From Cinnamomum chago (taxonomy: Eukaryota; Streptophyta; Magnoliopsida; Laurales; Lauraceae): 64,000 bases of DNA. The notes under the pieces are model-generated. The model was given only the letters and a program-made list of their open reading frames with translations. It searched no databases and was not told where the DNA came from. Every line of letters begins with the position of its first letter. Within the stretch, counting starts at the first letter, position 1. The translations under genes and the position numbers were made by a program. Where the stretch lies: contig CP142456.1 of NCBI GenBank assembly GCA_038049695.1, positions 19,620,501 through 19,684,500 on the forward strand, given 5' to 3'. Shown one piece after another: positions 23,330 to 36,100 of the stretch.

Positions 23330-25859
23330 TTCTAATTTATCATGTGACAATAACATTTCTATGAATGAGCTAAATTAGTTACTCACATTTTTATGTGTGA
23401 ATTGATTATGAACCAGTACAAAGTAATGGGCATAAAGAAGATCATCTTTTGGTGGTTGGTAGCACTATCAACGACTGTCCTTATGCTTTTAGACCATCAT
23501 TGTAAACAGAAGAGGGTCAAAATGAGGAGAGTTCGTAATTCATCTTTAACCGGCCATGACTTCACACGGTACCTCATTCATGGTCATGAGCGTTTAACAT
23601 ATGATTTACTTCGTATGAGGACTGGTGTTCTTGGAGTTATGTGATTTACTAAAAAGAGAAGGGTTACTACGTGCAACTAAAAATGTCACCGCAGAAGAAC
23701 CAAGCTGCAATCTTCCTAAATATGGTAGGCCATAATGAGCGTAATCGGGTCGTGCAAATTCGGTTTCAACATTCAGGCCAAACAATCAGCAAGTACTTTA
23801 ATGCTGTTTTGGAAGCACTTTTATATATATGTCCCTATTATGTTAAAGTTCCTGAACCTGAAACACCAACACCACCACATATTGCTTCAAATTGAACATT
23901 CTACCCATCAACTTTTCTCTTAATTCTTTATGACAAACTATTTAAATTGTTAGCGATGGCGCAGGATTGTATTGGCGTTATTGACGGCACCTATGTTCCA
24001 GCATGGGTTCCAGTTAAAGATCATCAACGTTATCGTCGTAGAAAGGGATTCATTGCCCAAAATGTGATGGCGGCTGTAGGTTTTGACATGCTCTTTCAGT
24101 TTGTATGTGCCGGCTTTGAAGGCTCAACCAATGATCAAAAAGTCTTGTTTGATGTTCTACAAAACAGAGGAATATATAATCTGCAAGTTCCAGAAGGTAA
24201 ATTGCACATCTAATGGGGACATCATGCCTAATTCCGCCAATTCCTTCAAGGTCTACCAAAGGAGGAAGCATAGGGTGGCGGATCAAGCTATGATGTGGAT
24301 GGATGATGTTTATCATGACTTTGCTCGCCAAGATGTCATAAATCCACTGTTGGATTACCATTACGATGATATTCGACAGTTGGATTTTGGCGAATCTACC
24401 ATTTGAAGGAGAGAAGGCCCCATGTGTGCAATCACATAGAAGGCCCCACTTTGGAAAGTGCCGCATGGGTTGAAATAAAAAAGGCTTTTAAAGTTGAGAG
24501 GGGCCCAAGTTATTTAATGAAGAATAGAGTCATAAAAAGGGGCCCATGTTCATTAAAGAAGATAATAAAGAATAAGGGGGGCCACCACTTAACAGAAAAT
24601 GGTCTCGGGATTCGTGCGCACAAGTCCTCCCTCTTTTCCGTTTCTTATTCTGTCCTTTTCTCTTTTTGTTTTATTATGTGATGATGTCATCACTTAGGGT
24701 TAATATTAATAAACTGTCTTGGTTTCTTTCTTCCTTATGCTATGCTATCTTGTAATGAAACTTTGAGATTAATGAAAGGAATGGATTTTCCCTCTTCTTC
24801 TCTGTGAGGCTCTTGGGTTCCCTTTGCTCAAAGGACGTAACGACTCCGGATCGAAGTTTGGTGAGAGCCCAATCAAAGGTATCCTCTTCACTTTCTCTAT
24901 TTCTTTTCCTACGAGCAATCTTCCTGCACTAACCATAAATCTTCATTTAAGATCCTAATCATCAGATCTACAACCCTTGTCGCTGGATCTCAACCCCAAG
25001 TTTTTTCCCATTAGTCCATCTCACCCAACCCCTACCCACGTAATCACAAGAAATACGAGTTTTACACAATTGGGCCTTCCCTAAGCATTTTGGGAGTTCT
25101 ATCTTCCATTGAGATCCTACCCATTCATATGAGAGGGACTTTTACTGTAGGACCGCAAGCCTGTTTTGGATCAATTGCTGATTTTCCCATTAGATTGCAC
25201 TATTTACCAATATGAATGGTGTTTCAAGTTCATATTAATTTTAATTCTAAATCTGATCTCATCATACCATATTAGGTTAGATTTCATTTTGTCCTGCATC
25301 AACATCTATTTTCATTATATATATTAAAATATTAAAATAATATATATATACTAAACTTGTTATTTTAATTCTTAATAGGAAAGTACTTTCTCGTTGATGC
25401 TGGTTATGCTCATAGGCGAGGTTTTATTGGACCCTATCGTGGAACCCGATATCACTTGAAGGAATATGGACCGTAGGACGTCTACTGAGCTTTTTAACCT
25501 TCGTCATTCAAAATTTCGAAATGTTGTGGAAAGAACATTCGGCCTGTGGAAGGAACGATTTCCTATTTTGACGCATATACCACGGAATTATCCTGTAAAA
25601 ACACAAGCAAAAATTGTAAATGCTTGTGCGGTAATACACAATTTCATCATGATGCGAAATCCCAACAATGATGAATTGTGCCAATGTCATTGTCATGAAG
25701 TGATAAACACTGGTCAAGAGGACAATGAAGATCGAGGCCGTTGATGACGAGTCTAACAGCCAATATGCTTATCGCCTTAGAGATACAATAGCGTCGGATA
25801 TGTGGAATGCATCAGCAAATAGAAGAGCTAGAGAAGCGCAAATAATGCAGTGAATTCGG
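23330..25859 (+). pseudogene. PIF/Harbinger DDE transposase
   Basis: The N-terminal part (RNSSLTGHDFTRYLIHGHER, 23540-23600) is followed by the helix-turn-helix region (VGHNERNRVVQIRFQHSGQT, 23720-23780) and the nuclease core. The core keeps all three acidic landmarks: IGVIDGTYVPAWVP (first Asp, about 23974), GSTNDQKVLFDVL (second Asp, about 24131) and VERTFGLWKERFPIL (Glu, about 25530). Between VPEG and KYFLVDAGYAHRRGFIGPYRG sits an intron of about 1.2 kb (24197-25378; donor gaag|gtaaat, acceptor taatag|ga). Family homologues have a much shorter gap there. Several frame changes before and after the core make the copy a pseudogene. Confidence 0.85.
24212..25296 (+). mobile_element. Possible LTR-like insertion in the transposase intron
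   Basis: The block starts tggggacatcatgcc and runs to about tcctgcatca. The word acatct lies next to both proposed ends. Its layout (an open 5' part, then a GC-poor leader, then gggttccctttgctc and aaaggtatcctcttcac) resembles that of 34537-35040. This could be a solo LTR fossil of a Ty3-type element, but the ends are not certain. Confidence 0.35.
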
Positions 25860-26327
25860 TTAAATGAGTACTAGATGCAATGAATCTTCTTTTTCGCGGG
25901 TGAATATATACTATCATTTTTTGAAATGAAATCCGGACTATATATTTTGTGAAGGTGATCATTGATAGAAATGTATGCCTTTGAAAAGTGTATTTCAAAT
26001 TGAAAGGCATGTTCCTTTTGAAGGATCAGATGAAAACTTTGATATAAAAAGGGCATTTTTTATCTTTTGCTCATATTATTATAGTAGAATCTAATTCAAT
26101 GATTAATAATTATCATTTTCAAGATCATCTAATACATTTACACGTCATTGAAACAAACATGGTAAAATGAATCACATGTGTAAATGATGTGAAAATGGTG
26201 TTAGTAGACAAACGTTGTAAAAATAAACGCATGTGTAAACCTTACCTACTTAAAATTTGAATATTCATCATTTACATGTGTAAATTATATTTACATATCC
26301 CACGTGTAAAAGACAAACGACCCCTTA

Positions 26328-27091
26328 GGGGTTGGTCATGTTGGACCAAAAGCTCATAATATTCAGATTTGTTAAAGTCCAGATTCATGGTTGAAAGCCA
26401 AAAAAAATTATAAATCATAAAATACTATTATTGTTAATATTAAAAAGAACTTGTCATGCTTTCATTATGTGAAAAGTAGAACTCACACAGCTAAACACCA
26501 AATAGATAATGGAACGAGGCCTTGATGATAATAATGATGATTCCCCTTAATCTTATCCATCAATTCGGGGTATATTAAGATCATGATTGAATCTAACCAA
26601 CAAATTTGTGGCAGCAACAATGAGAAGCATGCAACTAGACTCACCATCATCATTATTATATTTGGAATCAGTTTGGTACATTGCATCTTCAGGTTTAGAC
26701 TTTGACCCTAGTCCTACTCATCAGATCTAAAAGGGGCCTCATACCCAGTATCCTTTCTGAGTTGGGTTGAGTCAAGTCTCTGGCCCAACTTAATCCATTA
26801 AATATGGTTGAACACTAAAAAAAATTAAAAAAATAAAAAGAAAAAAAATAAAGAAAAAAGCTCTAGATCAATCAGCAAGTATATATCTTGTTAATATGCT
26901 CCAAACCAATCAATAAAGAATGGCATGTGAAAGGGATAAAAGCCCATTTACTTGGAATACTATAGGATTAGCATTAAACACATTCGATTCAATATTGACT
27001 AAACCTTGACAACAGGGATCACGTTGATCGCTGCTGAGAAGGGAACAAGAATCCATTGTGTTCATAAATGTCAAAGTATTGCAAAACTTAC
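26328..27091. other. Downstream side of the Pol III subunit gene; last exon not found
   Basis: The minus-strand gene ending at 27092 still needs about 20-25 codons. No matching exon (DGLGxxSWW-like) is seen in this stretch, which is AT-rich with A-runs at 26815-26860. Confidence 0.35.
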
Positions 27092-27181
27092 AGTGATCTC
27101 CATAGGTGAAAATGGCTCCGCATCTTTTTTTGGCTCATTTGGGATGGGGGGATATTTAATACTCAGTACACGGAAACGAAT
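27092..27181 (-). CDS. RPC25: RPC25 exon 6
   Basis: Thirty codons, IRFRVLSIKYPPIPNEPKKD and AEPFSPMEIT. Acceptor cttgcag, donor cact|gtaagt. The strong donor shows that at least one more coding exon follows. Confidence 0.9.
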
Positions 27182-30100
27182 CTGCAAGTAGAATGGATGC
27201 AAATTAGGATCAACACCTCTCATATCAACATCATTTCCTCGCTGATTCTTGACAATACAGGGTAGGTAGTGTATTACTTTATAATGTAGACCTAGTTAGT
27301 TTTACAGATTTTATTGTGGATTACCTGCTTGAAGTCAACCCTCTACCTATCAATTCAAAAGCGAGAAAATCAAATGGAACAACAGAAGGCAAACAAGCCA
27401 TTGACATAATTCTCATATAGTGTTTGCTTTGGAGAATGGGCCAACTAAATAAATGGCCATCAAAGACAGGGTATCTCTAAGATAGTCAAATGAATGGATC
27501 GAAGCTGCCCAAGGGTCAACTAAGGGACCATCACACAATGGAAACCAAATTAAGGCACATCGTTAATCCATCCATACATGTTCCCAAATCAAGGACTAGC
27601 AAATCTGATCATATATTCATATCCAATCAGTGGTAATAAATGAATGAATAACACGCCACCAATACCTAATATGCAAAGTGCAGACTGATTGGCTTGAATT
27701 TCTAGCTAGTATACAAGCATAACAAACAAACCTGCTGATTTAGATCCAAAAACATTTCATTTACACCTTCTTCTGAGGATCCGTAAAGCCAAACCCAAAT
27801 GCCATTTTCACTGTGCCCTCAGAACAATATTCAAGAATGACATTAGAGTGTAAAAAATATGAATGGAAGTAATACACTTGGAAAGTTGAGGACCTTCAAC
27901 AGATCTGATTGGTGGTGGCGGAAAAGAAAAATAACAAATGCAGTGATTCTTACATCCTGTTTGGAGATGGTATAAGATGGACAGGTACATGAATGTCACT
28001 GAAAAAGCCAAGAGTCACTGCAGTGAAGGGTTAAACAACAGTGTGGGTTAATGTAATGATCAGTTAATAAGTACAGTACTGAATGTTTGAAATCAGTATG
28101 CATATCAGAACCACCCCACTACATTAATATTAATAAAGAAAATTTAGTCGAAGATAATGAAACAAATCAAGTCTGATAATCTATTTCTTTGAGTAAGATA
28201 AATTGATGCAGCCTGGACCTCATGATCAGTTAATAAGTACAGTACCGAATGTTTGAAATCAGTATGCATATCAGAACAACCCCACTTCATTAATATTAAT
28301 AAAGAAAATTTAGTCGAAGATAACGAAACAAATCAAGTCTGATAATCTATTTCTTTGAGTAAGAAAAATTGATGCAGCCTGGACCTCAACTCAAGACCTA
28401 CAAAAGGAGGCCTAAAAATAGTCCCACAGCCATCCCATCGGGCTCAATCCATAATGGGCCAGACCATCAGGCTAAACATATTGGGTCAGCCCATAGATGA
28501 CTGATCCGTTGGGTCTGACCCATGGACGGGCAGCCCACCAGCCTTACTATATCTACTTTCTAAAGTATGTAACCTTATAATAAAGTTTCCTAGATCACGA
28601 TATCTTAAATTTAAGATGATAACTGAATGAAATGTAATCGATAAAAGAGGAAAGAAAATCCCATCAAGAATAAAGAGATTGGCATGTGATCAATTTCATG
28701 AAAGGGAAAGAAAATCCTATCTGGATACCTAATTCGCAAGATTTTCATGCCCTCTTCTATAAATACCTTATAATCTCTCACTTCCAACTCACTGAAAGTC
28801 TCTCTTCTCCTCTTACTATTGTGAATGCAAAGTGTTTCCCCTTGAGGGAAGACTCCTTTAGGTTGCCAACAGTGATGACTCTAAAGGCCAGGTATCCATG
28901 AAGAATGAGTGAAGACTCCATCCATCAGTGGGTCCTATCATAAATACATAAAGTATATTCACATATGAATGGCAGCGAAAGGATTGATTGTGACTTCTAA
29001 TGTGGTGACACCAACATAAAGTTAAAGAGCATCTAGGGGCCACGAGGTTTCAGTGAAGCATGACGACAATCTTGATGTATTTGCAGGGCTGATATTACTC
29101 AAAGAATGTGCTTAAGGTGCAGTCTACCAGAAGGTAAGGGTTGCACGCCATCAAAATCATGTGTATTAACGAGCTTTAAGCTATTGTTGAAATTAGATAA
29201 GCCTACCAAGATTCAAACTATAAACCTCGAACATACAAATAAAGTCACATATCAATGAGCTACAGTTATATGTATTTTTCTTGTATCAAGTGCCTTTGTA
29301 TAAGGCCTTGGGTAGGTTCGACTAAGAAAGGTATGGGCGCCTTGGGAATTTTGCCATGGTGATTTGATGGGGACATCAGATCCAAGCCCATCAAGACATC
29401 CGAGGCGTAGGAAGAAAACAGCACATATAACTCCAATGTGGATGGATCAGCCTTTTATAGGCTTAATCCATCAAATCCATAGAGATCCACCTTTGGATCT
29501 GCCTCCAGAGGAAAATCAACCGCTAGATCTGGTGTTGGGGTTACTAAACTGTCCTCTTTGATGTGAGAAAGAGGGGACTTAATTGTAATTAGATGAATCT
29601 CAGGGGTGTCTTTTTTAGAGGAATTTTTTGTAATATTGAAAAATATAGCGAATATATATCTTAGCATGGTCGCCCAAGGAGGAGTAGCCAAGCCATATTC
29701 TTATTTCCCCTAAATATGCTTCTATTTCTTCCTTCTAAGTTTCTTCATATTTTAGGTTTTTCGGGTCTCTAGGGAGAAAACCCTAGATTACATTCAAGTT
29801 GGTATAAGAGCTGAGAATCTGGCAGGAGACTATCATATGAAAAGATCTGGTAAAGCAGATGTAGCAGTTTGCAACTGTTTGAGAAGATTTAACCCTAGAC
29901 GAACCGGTGCTTAGTCTCGTCTGGGTTATGAACACGACCAGCAGTCCCTAGCAGAACCTTTTCTCTCTTTGTTGCAGTCGGCAGTCTATATTGCAGTCGT
30001 CAGTCTTTGTTGCTGCTTTAGCAGAACCTTTTCTCTCTTTGTTGCAGTCGTCAGTCTATATTGCAGTCATCAGTCTTTGCTGCTGCTTCTTGGAGTGACT

Positions 30101-33100
30101 AAAGTGCCTGAAAACGTCTCTCATTAATTAAATCTGAATACCTGCACCAGTTTATAGCATTAAAACATAGCAACTATTTGGCTAGGACATTGGAGAGTAG
30201 TCCTAACAGAACCTAGGGGGCACTCAGTTTCATTGCTCTGACGAAGATTTAATGGAGATTACTACAAGGATTGGGCCTATTCTGCCAAAATGGCAATTGG
30301 AAGGGCCAAGAGGTTAGACAACATTACTGGAAGTATTAAGGAGCCTTCAAAAACAGATCCAAAATACTCAGATTGGGAGTCTGAGAACATGTTAGTCATT
30401 AATTGGATTCTTAATCCAATGACGAAGGATATAGCTGCAAGTTTCAAGTACTGTGACACAGCAAAGGAAGTGTGGCAATCCATCAAGGCTTCCTATGCTC
30501 AGAAAAAGAAGAGTGCTAGAATACTAGAATTAACAAAAGGAAATTGCAGCTTTTAAACAGGGAGACCTCTCTATTGGAAACTACTATTCCAAATTTAGAG
30601 CTCTGTGGCATGAATTAGAGGTGTATCGGCCACTTGAACCATGTTGTGCGAAAAAACAAGCAAATCAGTTAGAAGAGCAACACATATTTGAACTCTTGAG
30701 TGGGGTAAATCCAGAATATGAAACTCCGCGCACAGGTGACCAGTCAAGATCCATTACCACCAATTGGGACAGTATTTTCTCTCCTTCAAGGAGAGGAGAA
30801 TAGACGAAGAGTAATGTCAGTAAAAATTCCTTCAAATACATCTCTTGATCAGTTTGCCCTAGTTGGAAATGCTTCGATTGGTGGTGGTATAGTTTGCGGC
30901 CGACGTGCAGATGGGGGGTGCCCATATAGGAGGTCGTGGTAGACAATCCAATGTTGACCGGGATAAGCTCTATTGTACACACTGGGGGGAAAACTAGACA
31001 CTCGTGAAACATGCTGGGAACTTGTGGGTAAGCCTCGAGATTTTTGCAATGCTACTGCGACTGCATCTCCTGCAGAATCAACCAAATGGAATGCCGATAT
31101 TAATGATAAAGAAAGAGTAGTGGGCAAAGATGAGTCACAAAACCTGAAAGATGAATTGATGAGTCTACGCCAAAGGCTCCGAATATTAGGAGGGAATACA
31201 TCATCCTCAGCTGGTAGGGTCACTACTGATTTCCATAATTCTACTGCCTTGGCTTCTTCCTCATCTACTCCTACTTGGGTAATTGATTCAGGTGCAACAG
31301 ACCATGTGACAGGTATGTGGTCTATTTTTCACTCATATGTTCAGTCCTCTAATGGGAGAATTAGAATTGCTAATAGGACCTTTACATGAGTAGCTGGGGA
31401 AGGATCCATTAATGTTTTGCCTAACTTATCATTGGCATCTGTCCTCCATGTTCCACAATTTTCATTTAATCTTGTTTCCGTCAATTCTCTGACAAAAGCT
31501 CATAATTGTTCTGTTACCTTTTTCCCATCTCACTGTGTGTTTCAGGACCTGAGGACAGGTCAAAAGAATGGTGGTGGCCATAAGAGCAATGGTCTGTATA
31601 TCTTAGAGCCTATTCAAAGGGAGTCAAGAGTATTCCAGCCAACAATAGAATGGGAAAAGGCTATATTGTGGCATCGACGTCTTGGGCATGCACCTCCTCA
31701 AAGTCTTCGGAGTCTTTCTATTTTTTATATTGGAAACAGTGTTAGAGAATTAAATTGTGAGACTTGTCAATTTGCAAAGAAAATGTATAAACACTTATTC
31801 TGTCAGTACTCATAAGAAAAGTAGCATTTGTATTGACTTAATGCATTCTGATGTGTGGTGTGCTCCTCTTACATCTATGTATGGACATAAATATTTTGTG
31901 ACATTTATTGATGACGCTACCAGATGCATATGGGCATACCTCATGACGTCAAAAGATGAAGTATTACCCACTTTACAGATTTTTGTAAAATGGTTGAGAA
32001 CAAATTTGGCAGGAAAACAAAAGTACTAAGGTCCGACAATGGTGAAGAATATATGTCAAAGGAATTTAGGTCCTTTATGTCAGAAAGAGGAGTTGAATCT
32101 CAGATGTCTTGTGCATATACACCTGAGAAAAATGGTACAGCTGAACGTAAGAATAGACATCTCTTGGAAGTAGCGAGGTCCCTTATGATAGAGATTAATG
32201 TGCCTAAAGCCTGTTGGTCAGATGGTGTGTTGACTGCAGCATTTCTGATAAATAGGATGCCATCAAAAGTTTTGGGAGGAAAGAGTCCATTGCAAACTCT
32301 ACTCCCAGAAGTGCAACTGTTTCCGATTCTTCCAAAAGTATTTGAGCATACATATTTTGTTCACATCCCTAAGCAGCAATGTGATAAGTTGGATCCCATG
32401 AAAAATCCATAAGTGTATTTTTGTTACGTATCCAAGTACACAAAAAGGGTACAAGTGCTATTCTCCGGAAAAGAGGAAACTATTTGTTACCATGGATGTG
32501 TCATTTCAAGAAAGTATATCGTATTATCCTCCCAAGAATAAAGTGATCAGACAAGAAGCCATGAGGAAATTTCATATGAGGAGATTTCACCCCTTGCACA
32601 ATCATTATCTCCACCATCTTATCACACTACTAATGCCAAAGAAGAATTTGTTAGTTAAAAAGGTGGCCACGAAGTTCAAGACCCACCAAATGAAATTGAT
32701 GAAGAATAAAAGAATCAAACTCTAAGAAAAAATAATTCGACATAAGCTCCAGAAAAACCAATGCAGGTTTACTCTAGAAAAAAGAAGAAAACTAGACCAT
32801 TGCTTTCATCTGGCACATCACAGGCAAATGCCCTAGATCCAGGTACCGATCAAAACTCTCTATCAGGTGATCCAATGTCTGACCTTGATGTTGCTATTGC
32901 ATTACGTAAAGGCACTCGTTCATGTGTCACTACTCACTAGGCATCCCATTCAAAATTTTGTATCATATTATTATCTGTAACCTGATTTTCATGCTTTCAT
33001 TAGTAAGTTATCATCAGAACGCTTAGCCACACATGTCTGGAGCATTATCTCACTCTCGGTGGAAAGATGCCATGATTGATGAAATGCAGGCACTAGAAAA

Positions 33101-36100
33101 GAACGGTACATGGGAGTTACCAAAAGGAAAGCAAACAGTAGGCTGCAAATGGGAATTCACACTAAAACATAATCCAGATGGCTCAATTCAGAGATATAAG
33201 GCAAGACTTGTTGCAAAAGGATTTACTCAAGCATATGGGATTGACTACTTTGAGACTTTTTCTCCAGTGGCTAAGCTAAATTCTATCAGAGTAATACTGA
33301 CACTTGCAACAAACTTTGATTGGCCATTGTATCAGATGGATGTAAAGAAGGCGTTTCTTCATGGAGACTTAAAAGAAGTGTATAGGGATCCACCACCGAG
33401 TTTCATAGCAAAGGGACAGGAAGGCAAAGTATGTCGACTCAAGAAATCTCTATATGGGCTAAAGCAATCACCTCAGGCATGGTTTGATAGGTTCGGCAAG
33501 GCAGTCACCAGGTTTGGGTGCAAAAGATGTCATGCTGATCACACTATATTTGTAAAAAGTAAAAATTTGTCAGTGGTCATACTAGTTGTGTATGTCGATG
33601 ACATTGTAGTCACAGGAAATGATGGTGACGAGATTAACAGTTTGAAAGCCTACTTGCGAACCGAGTTTGAAATTGAGGATCTTGGGACTCCTAGATACTT
33701 TCTTGGAATTGAAGTTGCATGATGTAAAAATGGCATTGTCATTTCACAACGCAAGTATACCTTGGATCTTCTTGAAGAAACAGGAAAGTTAGGACCTAAG
33801 CCAGCTGATACTCCGATTTAACAGAATCATGGGCTTCATTCTCACAGTGGAGAACCACTTCATGACAAAAAGTCATATCAACGGATAGCGGGAAGGTTGA
33901 TTTATCTATCACCGGGCTAGATATTTCTTATGTTGTCAATTTAGTTAGTCAATTTAATAATTTATGCATGCTCCTAGGACAGGTCATTTGAATGCAGTCC
34001 ACAAAATTCTAAAATACCTAAAAGGATCACCCGGACAATGTATTTTATACAGATCACATGGGCACCTTAGAGCAGAAACATATACTGATGTTGATTGGGC
34101 TGGATCCAAGACAGACAAGAAATCAACTACAGGATATTGTACTGACTGGTGGGAATCCTGTTTCTTGGAAAAGTAAGCAGCAAGCAGTTAATGCAAAATC
34201 GAGTGCAGAAGCGGAGTATCAGGCTGTGGCTCATGGATGCTGTAAGCTGCTATTGCTGACGATTTTGTTAAGAGAAATGAGTTTCAAGCAAGGTGGGCCA
34301 AGGGTGGGGACTTGATTGTAATTAGATGAATCTCAAGGGTGGGTCTTTATAATTTAGAAATACTTATAGGAGTTTCTTGTTGTACTCCAAAGGAGGAGTA
34401 GCCAAGCCGTATTCTTATTTTCCCCTAAATATGTTTTATTTCTTCCTTTTAAGTTTCTTCGTATTTTAGGTTTTTCGGGTGTCTAGGGAGAAAATCCAAG
34501 ATTACATCCAAGTTTAACATTTTAAGTCTCTTGTGGGTTGTTGACGGCAGACCATTCTACAGGATGGTCCATAGGAGAAGTAATAATGATATTCTTAAAT
34601 AGCAAAGCTGGGGCGCAAAAAATATTAAAAGAAGACTCAAGTTATGAACAGGGGCCCGAGAAACATTTAAGGAATATTACAAACTTAAACCAAACATGGG
34701 AATACGTGAAAAGCCTTGCGCAAGGCTTGCGTACGACCCTTTTGGGGTTTTCTTTGTTTATTTTAGTTATTTTCTTTCCTTCTTTATTGTTGGATATTTT
34801 TAAGATGGGTTGATCTTAGTTGTTGGATGTTAGGGTTCATGTTTGCTCTTCTTTTAATGTTTCTCTCTGAGAGGTTCTTCTAGAGATCCTCTCTCTTATA
34901 AGTTTGTCTTCATCCTCACCCACAATGGGGAGTTTGGCATGAGGCCAAAGTTCTACACCATCATCTAAAGGTACTCCATCACTTGATCTCTCTCTCTCTT
35001 TTTGTTAAATCACAAATCAAATTAACCTTCAACTTCAGAAATCAGCTATCAAAGAGTAAAACCCAGCCATGGATTCATGCGCATGCATCCCAAGACATGT
35101 GCACGCATCCCAAGGCCTAAATCGCATCTTCCCATCACTTTTTCCCCTTTCCCTTGCTGGTCAATCCACTTCCCCATATTTCCACCACCTTTAGTAACCA
35201 TTATCCAATAGATCTAGGTACCCATTAGCCTCTCCACAATAGATCTAGCCCAAACCTCAAATCCAAACCTTAGATCAACCACAAATCCTTGCCAAATACC
35301 AGAATCAGATCTACATCAGCCACAAAACCCAACCTGAAAACACTTCAGATCTGGCTGACAACCACTATGGACCAACCTACATAGGTCGACCCCCATTGGA
35401 GCTCCAATTTTCCCGATTTTATGTCTGTATGCAATGTGGAAGCTCCCAATTTAATAAGTTTTGAGACTATAACAGTTGTGGAAATCAAGGATCAAAATAG
35501 CAGTTGCAAAGGGCGTAGTAGCCAGTGGCTAAAGCGCTACGGTGGGCGATAGGTAGCGGTTGTAGCGATATGTCGAGGTGTAGCAGTGTGAATTTTTTAA
35601 GTGGCCTAAAATTTTTGAATCTTGTGTTTTTTTTTTTTAATGATTTGGAATCATTCAAGGGAGAGACAACTGTAGGAAACGGCTATTGAGGAGAAATGGA
35701 AAAAAACAATGTTTTAAATTAAAATTGTTTGGCTCTACTAGTTTTTAGACCATAGCGCCACTATTTTCAAAATAGCGTAGTGGCCTCAACTACTAAGACC
35801 AATAATGCGGCCGCAATATACTATTTTGAACCATGGTGGGAATTCGTTTTCTGAATCTGAAATTAAATTTTCCCCACTCACATTCCGATTATATCAATTG
35901 CTAACCCTTTGAACCAAGGCCTTCGTGAAATCCTGAAAGGGCACTGCAAATCTACTTATGTCGGTGACTCCCTAGACAAGTTGGAAGTCCTAGCTTTCCA
36001 TCTGTCCTTTCCTCACTTCTTTGAGGTTCCGATTGCAGGACTATAACACGACCTTGGATCAACTAGTGGTTGCTTTAATTCAATTTACATATGATGGTGT

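Larger units (their letters stand above)
20047..26324 (+). mobile_element. PIF/Harbinger DNA transposon, coding but decayed
   Basis: The ends are ggggtcgtttgtttacacc (left) and agacaaacgacccc (right). The flanking TSD TTA (20044-20046 and 26325-26327) is the PIF/Harbinger target preference. Near both ends acatatgtaaatgg/cacgtgtaa-type words repeat as subterminal motifs. The element carries the two genes of the superfamily in the usual order: a Myb/SANT-like ORF1 (22098-23045) and a DDE nuclease (23330-25859). Both have frame interruptions, so this copy is probably inactive, although the ends look intact. Two non-autonomous relatives lie at 59117 and 62020. Confidence 0.92.
29562..34510 (+). 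mobile_element. Ty1/copia retrotransposon fossil in RPC25 intron 3
   Basis: A near full-length copia element lies antisense to the host gene. Parts in order are the 5' LTR (29562-29796), the primer site tggtataagagc (29800-29811, initiator tRNA-Met type), gag (about 30250-30800), protease with DSGATDHV (about 31285), the GAG-pre-integrase motif WHRRLGH (about 31670), integrase core (31830-32400), reverse transcriptase (33033-33720, with YVDDIVVTG), RNase H (about 33960-34290) and the 3' LTR (34294-34510). The domain order (integrase before reverse transcriptase) defines copia. The element is broken, with roughly ten or more breaks. The LTRs differ at many sites, so insertion is old. No clean TSD was found. 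Confidence 0.92.
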
